Assembly (NCBI RefSeq): GCF_000936425.1
Contig: NZ_AVFK01000001.1
Location: forward strand, 248,001 to 312,000
Length of the DNA: 64,000 bases
From: Skermanella aerolata KACC 11604
GTDB lineage: Bacteria; Pseudomonadota; Alphaproteobacteria; Azospirillales; Azospirillaceae
Direction of reading: 5' to 3'
In this document: positions 16,065-26,401 of the stretch, one piece after another
Numbering within the stretch: the stretch's first letter is position 1
Layout of the letters: every line of letters starts with the position of its first letter
Position numbers and translations under genes: made by a program
The notes under the pieces: model-generated
The model's database searches: none
The model's input: only the letters and a program-made list of their open reading frames with translations
Told to the model about the DNA's origin: nothing

Positions 16065-17939
16065 TTACTCGATCTTAGGCGGTTCCAGGTCGAACGACGG
16101 CAGGTCTCCGTCTCCCGGAGCGGGGATGAGGTTGTCGAACTGACGCTGTACTTCGGCCGGGTCCAGTTGAGTTTCCGAAGCCTTGTAGTGCATCACCATG
16201 TCGGGGAACAGGATCAGCAGCCCGACCATGATGCACTGGATGACGACGAACGGCACGGCGCCCCAGTAGATCTGGCTGGTCTCCACCGGCTCCATCCGCC
16301 TTTTCGTGACCCTGTCGATATAGGGAATCTTCGGCGCCACCGACCGCAGGAAGAATAGGGCGAAGCCGAAAGGCGGATGCATGAAGCTGGTCTGCATGTT
16401 GACGCCCAGCATCACGCCGAACCAGATCAGATCGATGCCGAGCTTCTCGGCTGCCGGCGCCAGCAGCGGAATGACGATGAACGCCAGTTCGAAGAAGTCG
16501 AGGAAGAACGCCAGCAGGAACACCATGATGTTGACCACGATCAGGAAGCCGGTCTGGCCTCCCGGAAGCGAAGTCAGCAGATGTTCGACCCAGACGTGGC
16601 CGTTCACGCCGTAGAACGTCAGCGAGAACACGCGGGCGCCGAGCAGGATGAACAGCACGAAGGCGGACAGCTTGGCGGTGGATTCCGTCGCCTGTTTGAT
16701 GATGCTCATGTTGAGCCGGGCCGGGTTGCGGTCGAGGAAGCGCTTGCCGCCAGCCAGGATCACCGCGCCCAGCGCGCCCATCGCGCCGCCCTCGGTCGGC
16801 GTCGCCAGTCCGATGAAGATCGTGCCCAGCACCAGGAAGATCAGCAGCAGCGGCGGCACCATTACGAAGGTAACCCGCTCCGCGATCGTGGACATGAACC
16901 GGATGCCCGTCAGCCGCTCGCCCAGACCGGCCAGCAGCGCGTAGATCCCGGCCGCGGCGACGATCTCGGCGAGGATGCTTTCCGTCATGCCGCCGTTCTG
17001 GCTGAAATACAGGTAGGCGCCGATCATCACGGCCGTCAGCAACACCGTGGCGACCAAGTGCCGGGCGCCCAGAAAGCGGTTTATCAGGGCGCAGGTCAGC
17101 GCGACGACGACCGCGATGGAGATCAGCAGGATGACGAAATCGGCACCGGCGCCGATGCCCGTCCGGCTCATGGCATAATAGCCGACCAGCCCGGAAAACA
17201 CGGCGAGCAGCCCGAGCTGCCAGACGCCGCGCGTGCCGTTCGGTTCGTGATAGCCGATGGCGGCCAGCGGCAGTCCAGGAGCGGCATCGGGCTTGATCAG
17301 GGTGACCAGGAAGACATAGACGAGATAGAGGCCCGCTAGCGCCAGACCCGGCAGGAAGGCCCCCTCGTACATGTCGCCGACCGAACGGCCGAGCTGGTCG
17401 GCCATGACGATCAGCACGAGCGAGGGCGGGATGATCTGCGCCAGCGTTCCCGATGCGGCGATGACGCCCGCTGCCAGCCGCCTGTCGTAGCCGTAGCGCA
17501 GCATGATCGGCAGCGAGATCAGTCCCATCGAGATGACGGATGCGGCGACGACACCCGTCGTCGCCGCCAGCAGCGCTCCGACGAAGATCACCGCATAGCC
17601 AAGGCCGCCCCGAATAGTACCGAACAGCTGGCCGATCGTGTCCAGCAGGTCTTCGGCCATCCCGGAGCGTTCCAGGATAAGGCCCATGAAGGTGAAGAAC
17701 GGGATCGCCAGCAGCGTCTCGTTCGCCATGGTTTGGAACACGCGTTCCGGCATGGCTTGGAGCAGCGGCCAGGACAGCGTGATCTCACCGCCGGAATAGG
17801 GTGCCAGTTCGACGCCGATCACGAAGAACAGGAGGCCATTCGCGGCGAGGGCGAATGCGACGGGATAACCCAGAAGCAGGAAGAGGACGAGCGCCACGAA
17901 CATGATGGGCGCCATGTTCTGCGCGATGATTTCCGTCAT
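16065..17939 (-). CDS. TRAP transporter large permease (DctM type, long form)
   Basis: This is the membrane channel subunit of a TRAP system, driven by a sodium or proton gradient. At 624 residues it is much longer than the usual 425-430 of DctM, with extra hydrophobic helices in the middle, as in a known long subgroup. Conserved stretches include GLILERSGMAEDLLD, ASVISMGLISLPIMLRYGYDRRLAAG and, near the end, GVMLGVNMQTSFMHPPFG. I chose ATG at 17939 because it overlaps the stop of the small permease by four bases (ATGA). The open frame continues upstream only as a shadow of that gene. Confidence 0.9.
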   Translation of the reverse strand: MTEIIAQNMAPIMFVALVLFLLLGYPVAFALAANGLLFFVIGVELAPYSGGEITLSWPLLQAMPERVFQTMANETLLAIPFFTFMGLILERSGMAEDLLDTIGQLFGTIRGGLGYAVIFVGALLAATTGVVAASVISMGLISLPIMLRYGYDRRLAAGVIAASGTLAQIIPPSLVLIVMADQLGRSVGDMYEGAFLPGLALAGLYLVYVFLVTLIKPDAAPGLPLAAIGYHEPNGTRGVWQLGLLAVFSGLVGYYAMSRTGIGAGADFVILLISIAVVVALTCALINRFLGARHLVATVLLTAVMIGAYLYFSQNGGMTESILAEIVAAAGIYALLAGLGERLTGIRFMSTIAERVTFVMVPPLLLIFLVLGTIFIGLATPTEGGAMGALGAVILAGGKRFLDRNPARLNMSIIKQATESTAKLSAFVLFILLGARVFSLTFYGVNGHVWVEHLLTSLPGGQTGFLIVVNIMVFLLAFFLDFFELAFIVIPLLAPAAEKLGIDLIWFGVMLGVNMQTSFMHPPFGFALFFLRSVAPKIPYIDRVTKRRMEPVETSQIYWGAVPFVVIQCIMVGLLILFPDMVMHYKASETQLDPAEVQRQFDNLIPAPGDGDLPSFDLEPPKIE

Positions 17940-18586
17940 GGGCGGCTCCTGGGAGATGTTGGCGCCGGGGCGCCGCCGGAATCGGCGTCCGCCGGTATTC
18001 CGACCGCGCTTTCCTTCTGGATCGACAGCAGGCGCTCGACTTCGCCTTCGATATCGTGATGACCGCCGATACCGGGGTCCGGAAGGACACCGCGCATGAT
18101 GGCGATGCGCTTGATCAGCTCGCTGACCGCCTGGAGCGCCAGCAGGATGAAGCCGACCAGGATCGCGAGCTTGGCCGGCCAGATGATCAGGCCGCCGGCA
18201 TTGGTCGAAACCTCGCTCGAAGCGTAGGAGTTCAGGAAGAAGGGAATCGACGTATAGATCAGGACGGCGCAGAAGCCGCCCAGGAAGAAGACGTGGCCGA
18301 TTACGTCGATCCAGTTCCGGACTTTCCGCGAGAACCGGTTCGCCACGATGTCGATGCGGATGTGCTCGTTCTCGATCAGCGTCCAGGCGGCGCAGAGCAT
18401 GAAAACGGCGCCGAACAGATACCACTGAAGCTCAAGCCAGGCATTGGACGAGGTGCCGATGACCTTGCGCACGATGGCGTTGAGCGCGGAGACGAGGATG
18501 GCGATCACGATGGCCCAGGCGGCTATGCGGCCGACCCACCTGTTCATGGCGTCGATGCCGCGGCTTATGCCCAACAATGCTTGCAA
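17936..18586 (-). CDS. TRAP transporter small permease (DctQ type)
   Basis: The protein has four hydrophobic segments and the DctQ motif LELQWYLFGAVFMLCAAWTL followed by HIRIDIVANRFS. A TTG start at 18586 is preferred because CAGGAGG lies at good distance upstream; ATG at 18547 is the alternative. The C-terminal 35 residues are hydrophilic. It is translationally coupled to the large permease downstream and follows the aldolase-like gene. Confidence 0.87.
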   Translation of the reverse strand: MQALLGISRGIDAMNRWVGRIAAWAIVIAILVSALNAIVRKVIGTSSNAWLELQWYLFGAVFMLCAAWTLIENEHIRIDIVANRFSRKVRNWIDVIGHVFFLGGFCAVLIYTSIPFFLNSYASSEVSTNAGGLIIWPAKLAILVGFILLALQAVSELIKRIAIMRGVLPDPGIGGHHDIEGEVERLLSIQKESAVGIPADADSGGAPAPTSPRSRP

Positions 18587-18640
18587 CGGGTATCCTCCTG
18601 GGGCGCAGACAGCCGGAACGGCAAGGCCCCGGGGCAAGGT

Positions 18641-19639
18641 TTATCCAAGGTAGCCGTGCTCCGGCAGCGCCGGGAAACGTCCGGTCAGATCGGCCGCCGC
18701 TTCCAGCAGTTCCCTCGGCAGTTCGTTGCCGGAGATCGTCAGCGGGGCAGGGGCCCTTTCCCATCCGGCCCCGTAGGCCCATAGATGGTCGACGGCGCGG
18801 TTGGCATTGGAGAAGGGGTTGCCGAACGGCAACTTGGCGGCGGCAGCGAACATCTCGGAAACCACGACGCTCAGCACGCGGGAAACCGCCTGCGCTTCCT
18901 CGCTGCGGCCGGCTTCGAGCAGGTCGAGCATCCGCCGGAGCTGGGAGCCGAAGGCGTTGCCGGTGCTGAGGAGCCATCCCTGGTAGAGACCGGTTGGTTT
19001 CAGCATATCGACATAGTCGCCCTCGGCGCCGCGCACCATGATGGGGCCGGTGAAGCCGGACAAGGCCACCGCATCCTTGCCGCTGGTGTCCTTGAACATC
19101 GTGACGCGTGGATTGGCGACGAGTGCGCGCATCGTCTCGGGCTCGATCGAGCAGTGCGTGACCTGCGGAAGCTGGTAGACGGCGATCTCGCTTCGGGTCT
19201 CCGCGAGGACCCGCTCATAGTGGCGGACGATGTCCTGCTGGCTGGCCCCGGCGTCGACCGGCGGGCACACCGCAAGCCCGCAATACTCGCCGGCGGGCGT
19301 CTTCATGTCGGCGAGCGTGTTCTCAACGGCCCGAGCCCACTCGATGACGCCCTCCGTCGTGGGGCGAAGCGCTCCGACCAGGAACCGGGCGCCCCGAAAA
19401 AGGTCGGCGCGGGCGGTCAGGCGGACCAGCACAAGCAGTTGATCGAGGCTCATTTCCCAGCCGTCGCCGGTCGATCCCGCCAGCAGGAACTGGCGGACCG
19501 AAGGCCGGATGAACGAGAGATGCGCCGCGATCCGTTCCGGGTCGATCTCGACCGACGCTCCCTGCCGCCGATAATGGGTGAGAAGGGGGACCCACAACCG
19601 GTCGTGTTGCGGGCGGTCGTCCTGCGGGGAAGTTGACAT
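18641..19639 (-). CDS. Dihydrodipicolinate synthase family aldolase/lyase
   Basis: The protein has 332 residues. The Schiff-base lysine lies in TMFKDTSGKDA, and the partner tyrosine in IAVYQLPQ. AGSTGDGWEMS replaces the GTTGE motif of DapA, so the substrate pocket differs from lysine biosynthesis. Enzymes of this family often cleave or dehydrate sugar acids in TRAP-linked operons. ATG at 19639 follows AGGAG by six bases. It sits between the alcohol dehydrogenase and the TRAP permeases. The substrate is not known. Confidence 0.85.
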   Translation of the reverse strand: MSTSPQDDRPQHDRLWVPLLTHYRRQGASVEIDPERIAAHLSFIRPSVRQFLLAGSTGDGWEMSLDQLLVLVRLTARADLFRGARFLVGALRPTTEGVIEWARAVENTLADMKTPAGEYCGLAVCPPVDAGASQQDIVRHYERVLAETRSEIAVYQLPQVTHCSIEPETMRALVANPRVTMFKDTSGKDAVALSGFTGPIMVRGAEGDYVDMLKPTGLYQGWLLSTGNAFGSQLRRMLDLLEAGRSEEAQAVSRVLSVVVSEMFAAAAKLPFGNPFSNANRAVDHLWAYGAGWERAPAPLTISGNELPRELLEAAADLTGRFPALPEHGYLG

Positions 19640-19711
19640 CACGATCTCCTGTCCGCGAGTAAAGGAAGAGGCTGCCGCGGGCTGGTATCCAGGCGCGGCT
19701 CCGGACCCGGA

Positions 19712-20848
19712 TCAGCCGGCGATGGCTTCGTTCAGCATGCGCTCGTAGTCTTCGACCGTGGCCGGCCGGGCGTTGGTCGCGTGCGAATGGTCCTCGACGG
19801 CGGCGCGGGCTATGGCCGGGACCAGGCTGGCGGGAACGCCCATGTCCCCAAGGTTTTTCGGAAGTCCCAGCCTGCCGCTCAACTGCGCGAAGTAGTCGGC
19901 CAGATCGGCATCCGGCCCAAGACCCAGCGTGGAGCGGATGACGGCGTATTTCGCTTCGGCATCGCTTTGATTGAAGCGGAGGGTGGCCGGCAGGATAACC
20001 GCGTTGAGCGTGCCGTGATGCAGCGACAGATCCTTCTGTCCTCCCAGCGGATGGGACAAGGCATGGACCGCGCCTAGACCTTTCTGGAAGGTCAGCCCGC
20101 CTTCCAGCGCCGCCATCATCATCTGGTACCGGGCGTCCCGGTCCGAGCCGTCGGCAACGGCCTTCTCGATGTTGTCGACCGCGCGCTTCAGCCCGTCCAG
20201 GGCTATCGCTTCCGCCGGAGGATTGTCGCGCGGGCTCAGATAGGTCTCGACGCAATGGGTGATCGCATCCATGCCGGTAGCGGCCGTCAGCCAGCCCGGC
20301 AATCCGAGCGTCAGTTCGGGGTCGCAGACCGCCCGCTTTGGGATCAGGTGCGGGGAAATGAAGCCGAGCTTGCGGCCGTCCTTCAGCGTTATCAGCGATG
20401 CCCGCCCGACCTCGCTTCCGGTTCCGGCCGTCGTCGGTACTGCGATCACGGGAGCCACGGCGGCGGTGATCCTGGGGATGCCCCCAAGGATGGCGGCGTA
20501 CTTTTCAAGCGGACCTTCATGGGTCGCCAGCAAGGCTACGCCCTTGGCGAGGTCGATCGGCGATCCGCCGCCGACGGCGATCAAGCCGTCGCAGTTCCGC
20601 TCCCGGTACAAGGCGAGCGCTGCTTCGACCGCTTCTTCGGTCGGGTTGGTTGGAGTGCCGGTGAAGACGGGCAGATCGGCGCCGGAACCGATCACCGCCG
20701 TAATTTTCCCGACCAGCCCGGCCTTCGCCACGCCTTCGTCGGCGATTATCAGTGGCTTGCCGATGCCCAGTTCGGTGAGGTCCTGCTGGATGCCGCCGAT
20801 GGCGCCGAACTCGAAGCGGATGGTGGTCAGGTATGAGATCAAAGACAT
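19712..20848 (-). CDS. Iron-containing alcohol dehydrogenase
   Basis: The 378-residue protein belongs to the group III Fe-ADH family. It has the NAD-binding motif GGGSPID, TTAGTGSE for substrate and phosphate contacts, and metal ligands in CDPELT (D), ATGMDAITHCVE (H), HALSHPLGG (H) and HHGTLNA (H). It would interconvert an alcohol and an aldehyde, possibly the aldehyde made by the neighbouring aldolase-like enzyme. It lies between the TRAP binding protein and the aldolase in the same direction. Confidence 0.9.
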   Translation of the reverse strand: MSLISYLTTIRFEFGAIGGIQQDLTELGIGKPLIIADEGVAKAGLVGKITAVIGSGADLPVFTGTPTNPTEEAVEAALALYRERNCDGLIAVGGGSPIDLAKGVALLATHEGPLEKYAAILGGIPRITAAVAPVIAVPTTAGTGSEVGRASLITLKDGRKLGFISPHLIPKRAVCDPELTLGLPGWLTAATGMDAITHCVETYLSPRDNPPAEAIALDGLKRAVDNIEKAVADGSDRDARYQMMMAALEGGLTFQKGLGAVHALSHPLGGQKDLSLHHGTLNAVILPATLRFNQSDAEAKYAVIRSTLGLGPDADLADYFAQLSGRLGLPKNLGDMGVPASLVPAIARAAVEDHSHATNARPATVEDYERMLNEAIAG

Positions 20849-20928
20849 GGGGATGCACCGGCTGAATGAAGAGTTAACATGACGGCTCGGACGGCCGCCC
20901 GACGCGGTGACGGCGGGAAACAGTGAGC

Positions 20929-20983
20929 GAGCGACGGGACTCCTGCCGGAATACCGTCGCTCATCCTTTCCCGGTCAAGGATG
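20929..20983 (-). promoter_or_regulatory. Tandem hairpins between dctP-type gene and alcohol dehydrogenase gene
   Basis: Two inverted repeats lie back to back: GAGCGACGG/CCGTCGCTC (20929-20937 and 20954-20962) and CATCCTT/AAGGATG (20962-20968 and 20977-20983). They start nine bases after the stop of the TRAP binding protein and lack a T-run. They could stabilise the upstream message so that the binding protein is made in excess, or act as a partial terminator. Confidence 0.45.
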
Positions 20984-20991
20984 ACGGCGCG

Positions 20992-22194
<1,203 letters not shown>

Positions 22195-22224
22195 CTAAAG
22201 CTTTTCCCAATGATAGTCAATACC

Positions 22225-22428
22225 ATGAAGGACAGTATGCCGTTGGTGGAGCCTGGGGTTAAGCTGACAGTATTAATCTTTTTAGTCTTCCTGATTTCTT
22301 CGATTTCGGAGTGTGCCGCACCCTTATTTCTCATCGCCATCGTTGCAATCGAAGACTATCCGGCATTTGATTGGTTGCCGTTTCAAGCATATGCCCAGAT
22401 GCTCGGCACATACCTGACTATTTATTAA
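22225..22428 (+). CDS. Possible small membrane protein in the TRAP/ABC divergent gap
   Basis: The gap of 487 bases between the divergent TRAP and ABC genes (22081-22567) is AT-rich. It contains one open frame of about 67 residues with two hydrophobic stretches (VLIFLVFLISSI and APLFLIAIVAI) and an aromatic C-terminal part. No good ribosome binding site is visible and I recognise no homologue. It may be chance, or a remnant. The rest of the gap should hold both promoters; I saw no clear operator. Confidence 0.25.
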   Translation: MKDSMPLVEPGVKLTVLIFLVFLISSISECAAPLFLIAIVAIEDYPAFDWLPFQAYAQMLGTYLTIY

Positions 22429-22567
22429 CCATAAATGCTGGTAAGCTCCGGTGCTGCCGACCGGGGCGCCCATGGCTTCTTCCCGCTCTGCGCTGGCCTT
22501 CGCTTTGCATTCAAAATACCTGATGCCGGCGATCGCCGGTGTGCAGACAATGACGGGAGGTTGGACA

Positions 22568-23584
22568 ATGCTTGAAGTATTGGCGCCGGTAGCTCGGCGC
22601 GGCATGCTGCGCTTCGGGGCAACGATAGGACTGGTGGCGCTGCTGGGAACCGCTGCTCTCCCGGTCAAGGCTCAGACGCCGACCGAAATCAACTTCGTTG
22701 AAGCGGTTCATAACCTTGGCTACATCAACCTCTATGTCGGCATGCATGCCGGGATCTTCGAAAAGCACGGCCTGAAACTGAACGTCAGCGCCGCCGGCGG
22801 CGATACCCAGGCCTTCGCCGCGGTCCTTGGCCGTTCGGCGCAGTTCGCCATCGGCGACGCCACGATGGTCCAGATGTCGCGGGAGGCCGGCGGTCCGGGG
22901 ATCGTTGTCGGGACCGTAGTGCAGCGAGCCCACTACTTCGGGGTCTCCAAGAACCTCGACACCATCACCGATCCGGCTATGTTCAAGGGCAAGACCATCG
23001 TCACCTCGCCGGAGCCGAACACCAACTTCAGCGTGACCAAGCGCATGCTGGAGAAGTCCGGACTTAAGATCGGTACGGACGCCAAGATCCTCGAGGTCAA
23101 TCCAGGCACCGAGATCGGCGCCATGCTGGCGGGTCAGGCCGACATCGCCATCGCCTATCAGCCCAGTGTCGCCTCGGCGGTCAACCAAGGAGCCAAGGTC
23201 GTATTCGACTTCGCGTCGTACATGGGGCCGTTCTGCAATACCGGGATCATGGTGCTGCCGGACTACGCGCAGCAGAATCCGCAGATCGTACAGGCGCTGG
23301 TCACCGCTTTCGAAGAGTCGTCGCGCAAGACCTACGCCGATCCCGATTACGCCAAGGAAGTCGCCCGCAAGGAATTTCCCGATCTGCCGGCCGACGTCGT
23401 CAATGCCGCCATCGACGCCCAGCTCAAATACAAGATCCCGGCGGAAACCGTGAAGGTCGACCAGGACCAGTGGAAGAACCTGATCGACATGCAGGTCTAC
23501 TTGAAGAACATCAAGGGGACGATACCGTTCGAGACGGTGATCGACAACTCCTTCGCCGACAACGCCGTCGCCGCCGTGCAGTAA
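22568..23584 (+). CDS. ABC transporter substrate-binding protein (NMT1/SsuA type)
   Basis: The protein has about 338 residues. After an N-terminal region with a signal segment (TIGLVALLGTAALPVKAQ) comes the NMT1-like fold: YINLYVGMHAGIFEKHGL, GDTQAFAAVLGRSAQFAIGD and GTEIGAMLAGQADIAIAYQP. The start at 22568 has GGGAGG seven bases upstream. It is followed by ATPase and permease genes and an acetamidase/formamidase gene, so the ligand may be a small amide or related nitrogen compound. Confidence 0.88.
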   Translation: MLEVLAPVARRGMLRFGATIGLVALLGTAALPVKAQTPTEINFVEAVHNLGYINLYVGMHAGIFEKHGLKLNVSAAGGDTQAFAAVLGRSAQFAIGDATMVQMSREAGGPGIVVGTVVQRAHYFGVSKNLDTITDPAMFKGKTIVTSPEPNTNFSVTKRMLEKSGLKIGTDAKILEVNPGTEIGAMLAGQADIAIAYQPSVASAVNQGAKVVFDFASYMGPFCNTGIMVLPDYAQQNPQIVQALVTAFEESSRKTYADPDYAKEVARKEFPDLPADVVNAAIDAQLKYKIPAETVKVDQDQWKNLIDMQVYLKNIKGTIPFETVIDNSFADNAVAAVQ

Positions 23585-23646
23585 CGGCCGCTTCGGTGAG
23601 TATTTCTGAGAAGACCAGGCCTGAGAAAAGCCAGAGAGGACGCACC

Positions 23647-24456
23647 ATGCCGTCATCGGCCCTGGCGGTTGCTGCGGGACACGACGTCCCGCCGCTGCGC
23701 GCCGAAGCTTTGCGCAAGGTGTTCGGGGAGGAGGACGAGAATCCCGTCGAGGTCGTTGGCGACATCTCCTTCGCCCTGGCCGAGGGGGAGATCGTCAGCA
23801 TCGTCGGGCCGTCCGGCTGCGGCAAGACGACCTTGCTGAACCTGCTGTGCGGCCTGATCCCGGCGACATCCGGAACCGTCCACTGGTACGGGCAGCCGGC
23901 GGCTGGGACGCCAAAGGCGGTCGGCTACATGCTTCAGAAGGATCTTCTGCTGCCGTGGCGAACCGCCCTAGACAATGTCACTCTCGGGCTGGAGATCCGG
24001 GGCGTGCCGGACGGGGTGCGGCGGCAGCGCGCCCATGTGCTGCTCGACCAGCTCGGTCTGCACGGTTTCGCCGACCACTACCCGGCGACGCTGTCCGGCG
24101 GAATGCGCCAGCGCGTGGCGCTGGCCCGTACCCTTGCCCACGATCCGCACGTCCTGCTGCTGGACGAGCCGTTCGCCGCCCTCGATTTCCAGACCAAGCT
24201 GCTGATCGAGAGCGATACGGCGCGCCTTGTCCGTAAGGAGCGTCGCGCCATGCTGCTGATCACCCACGACATCGAGGAAGCCGTCTCGATGTCGGACCGC
24301 GTGCTGGTCCTCAGCCACCGGCCGACCCAGGTCAAGTCGGTCTACACGATCGAGCTGGAAGGCGACCGCATGGACATGATGGCGGCGCGTCACGACCCCA
24401 GGTTCGGCGATTACGTCGCCGCGATCTGGGGAGACCTGGAGATCCGCCCTCAATGA
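23647..24456 (+). CDS. ABC transporter ATPase (nitrate/sulfonate/taurine type)
   Basis: The 269-residue ATPase has Walker A GPSGCGKTT, Q-loop MLQKDLLLPWRT, signature LSGGMRQRVALART, Walker B VLLLDEPFAALD and the switch histidine in LITHDIEEA. The GMRQR signature and LLPWRT stretch are typical of the SsuB/TauB group. It ends in a four-base overlap with the permease gene. Confidence 0.92.
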   Translation: MPSSALAVAAGHDVPPLRAEALRKVFGEEDENPVEVVGDISFALAEGEIVSIVGPSGCGKTTLLNLLCGLIPATSGTVHWYGQPAAGTPKAVGYMLQKDLLLPWRTALDNVTLGLEIRGVPDGVRRQRAHVLLDQLGLHGFADHYPATLSGGMRQRVALARTLAHDPHVLLLDEPFAALDFQTKLLIESDTARLVRKERRAMLLITHDIEEAVSMSDRVLVLSHRPTQVKSVYTIELEGDRMDMMAARHDPRFGDYVAAIWGDLEIRPQ

Positions 24457-25316
24457 CCACTCGTCCCGAAACGATTGAATCGCGACCGTTCGCGCGGACG
24501 GGACCATCCGGCTCGAAGAGGTCCCGCTGGGACCGTGCCATGCGCCGGTACCGGTTGCGCGAAACCGCGCTGATCCTGGTCTGCCAGATCGGCCTGCTGG
24601 CGGGACTGCTCGCCGCGTGGGAATATGCGACGTCCAGCAGCAAGCTCAGCGCCTTCCTGTTCGGCTCGCCCAGCGCCATCTTCGGCTTCCTGGTGCAGAT
24701 GTGGAACGATGGCAGCCTGATCCACGATACCTATGTGACGGGCCTGGAAACGGTGCTGGGCTTCTTGCTCGGCAACGTCATCGGCACCGTGCTGGGGCTG
24801 TCGCTCTGGTATTCTCGCTTCTTAGCACGGGTCATGCAGCCCTTCATCATCGCGCTAGGCTCGATCCCGATCATAGCTCTGGCGCCTATCATGATCATCT
24901 GGTTCGGCACCGATCTGGCGTCCAAGGTCGCCATGGCGACGCTTTCGGTCGTCGTCGTGGCGCTGGTGACTTCCTACAAGGGCGCCATGAACGTCGATCA
25001 GGACCAGATCAACCTGATGCGCACGCTGGGCGCCGCCAAGCGTCACATCTTCACCAAGCTGGTCGTCCCGTCGTCGCTCGGCGACATCTTCGCCGGCTTC
25101 AAGCTGACCGTCGGTTTCGCGCTGATCGGAGCCATCATCGGCGAGTTCATGTCGTCTAAGGAAGGGCTCGGCCACGCCATCTTCAAGGCCGGCAGCCTGT
25201 ACGTCATTCCCAAGGTGTTCGCGGCCCTGGTCGCCACGATAGCCCTGGCGCTCGTCCTCAGCTTCATCGTCGGCCGCATCGAGCGCCTGCTTACTCCCTG
25301 GAGGCAAGTTCCATGA
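24453..25316 (+). CDS. ABC transporter permease (SsuC/TauC type)
   Basis: The 287-residue inner membrane protein has about six hydrophobic segments. LGAAKRHIFTKLVVPSSLGDIFAGFK is the cytoplasmic EAA loop that contacts the ATPase. Its start overlaps the ATPase stop (ATGA), and its end overlaps the amidase start in the same way, so the transporter and enzyme are translated as a unit. Confidence 0.91.
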   Translation: MTTRPETIESRPFARTGPSGSKRSRWDRAMRRYRLRETALILVCQIGLLAGLLAAWEYATSSSKLSAFLFGSPSAIFGFLVQMWNDGSLIHDTYVTGLETVLGFLLGNVIGTVLGLSLWYSRFLARVMQPFIIALGSIPIIALAPIMIIWFGTDLASKVAMATLSVVVVALVTSYKGAMNVDQDQINLMRTLGAAKRHIFTKLVVPSSLGDIFAGFKLTVGFALIGAIIGEFMSSKEGLGHAIFKAGSLYVIPKVFAALVATIALALVLSFIVGRIERLLTPWRQVP

Positions 25317-26251
25317 CCGGTTCCACGTCATCGATCCAGGTCATCCGCAAGGGCGACCTGAAATACGCCCTCGCCCGGACCGACAGCCTGGTCGCCGAGG
25401 TCCAGCCCGGCGAAATCTTCGAGGTCGAGACCGAGCTGAATATCGGCGGGCACCTGATCCACAATCTGGACGACGCGCTGCACGAACACGACGTCACCTT
25501 GCCTTTCGTCAATCCGGCGACCGGTCCGATCCGGGTCGTCGGCGCCCGTCCGGGACAGATGCTGACGATCGAGGTGCTTGAAGTCGGCGTCCACGGCCTG
25601 GGTTATACGGCGCTCTGGCCGGGGATCGGCATCTTCCCGGACTGGGTCCGGCGGAAGGAGTTCGGCATCCAGAACCGCAACGTCCGGGTTGAGGACGGCA
25701 TCGTCCACTGGTCCGACACGCTCAAGCTGGATGCGAAGCCAATGATCGGGGTGATCGGCGTAGCTCCGGTCGCCGGCGGCACGCTGACCATCGACAACGG
25801 GACCCATGGCGGCAACCTCGACATTCAGGAAGTGACCAACGGCAACCGCCTGATGGTCCGGGTCTACCACGAGGACGCCTATCTTTACTTCGGCGACGTC
25901 CATGCTCTTCAGGGCGATGCGGAATGCAACGGCATGGGCGCTATCGAGATCCGGGGCCATCTGCGCCTGCGCGTCAGCCTGTCGGACGCGCCGCCTCGCC
26001 TGAACTGGCCGCGCATCGAGACGCCGACCCACCTGTGTACCGTCGGCTGTGCCCGGCCTTTGGACGATGCGCTTCGCATATCGTTCGAGGAAATGGTCTA
26101 CTGGCTGGAGGACGATTACGGGCTGGGTGGAGCCGAAGCCTACATGCTGCTGGGCCAGATCGCCGAGGCGCGCTGCACCCAGATGGTCAATCCCAAATTC
26201 ACCTATGTCTGCAAGGTGGACAAAAAATACTTGGCGCAGCTTAGAAAATAA
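25313..26251 (+). CDS. Acetamidase/formamidase family hydrolase
   Basis: The 312-residue enzyme belongs to the FmdA_AmdA family, which hydrolyses short amides to the acid and ammonia. Supporting stretches are NPATGPIRVVGARPGQMLTIEVLEV, HGGNLDIQEVTNGNRLMV (a metal-binding region) and YLYFGDVHALQGDAECNGMGAIE. It overlaps the permease by four bases. The neighbouring transporters therefore probably import the amide. Confidence 0.9.
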   Translation: MTGSTSSIQVIRKGDLKYALARTDSLVAEVQPGEIFEVETELNIGGHLIHNLDDALHEHDVTLPFVNPATGPIRVVGARPGQMLTIEVLEVGVHGLGYTALWPGIGIFPDWVRRKEFGIQNRNVRVEDGIVHWSDTLKLDAKPMIGVIGVAPVAGGTLTIDNGTHGGNLDIQEVTNGNRLMVRVYHEDAYLYFGDVHALQGDAECNGMGAIEIRGHLRLRVSLSDAPPRLNWPRIETPTHLCTVGCARPLDDALRISFEEMVYWLEDDYGLGGAEAYMLLGQIAEARCTQMVNPKFTYVCKVDKKYLAQLRK

Positions 26252-26401
26252 CGCTTCTGAAAAGTAGCGGTACCCCCAGGACCGTTGATCTTTTGGAGAG
26301 TCCAGGTCGGCGTCTTGGCAAAACGTTAATCATACTTGCCAGGGCGCTGAACCTGTCTCAAACTCAAAGATAACAAATAAAAATAGACCCTGGGGGAAAC
26401 G

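Noticed and set aside
17940-18425. Upstream extension of the TRAP large permease frame
   Set aside because: It is Arg-rich shadow sequence of the small permease gene; the ATGA overlap at 17939 gives the real start.
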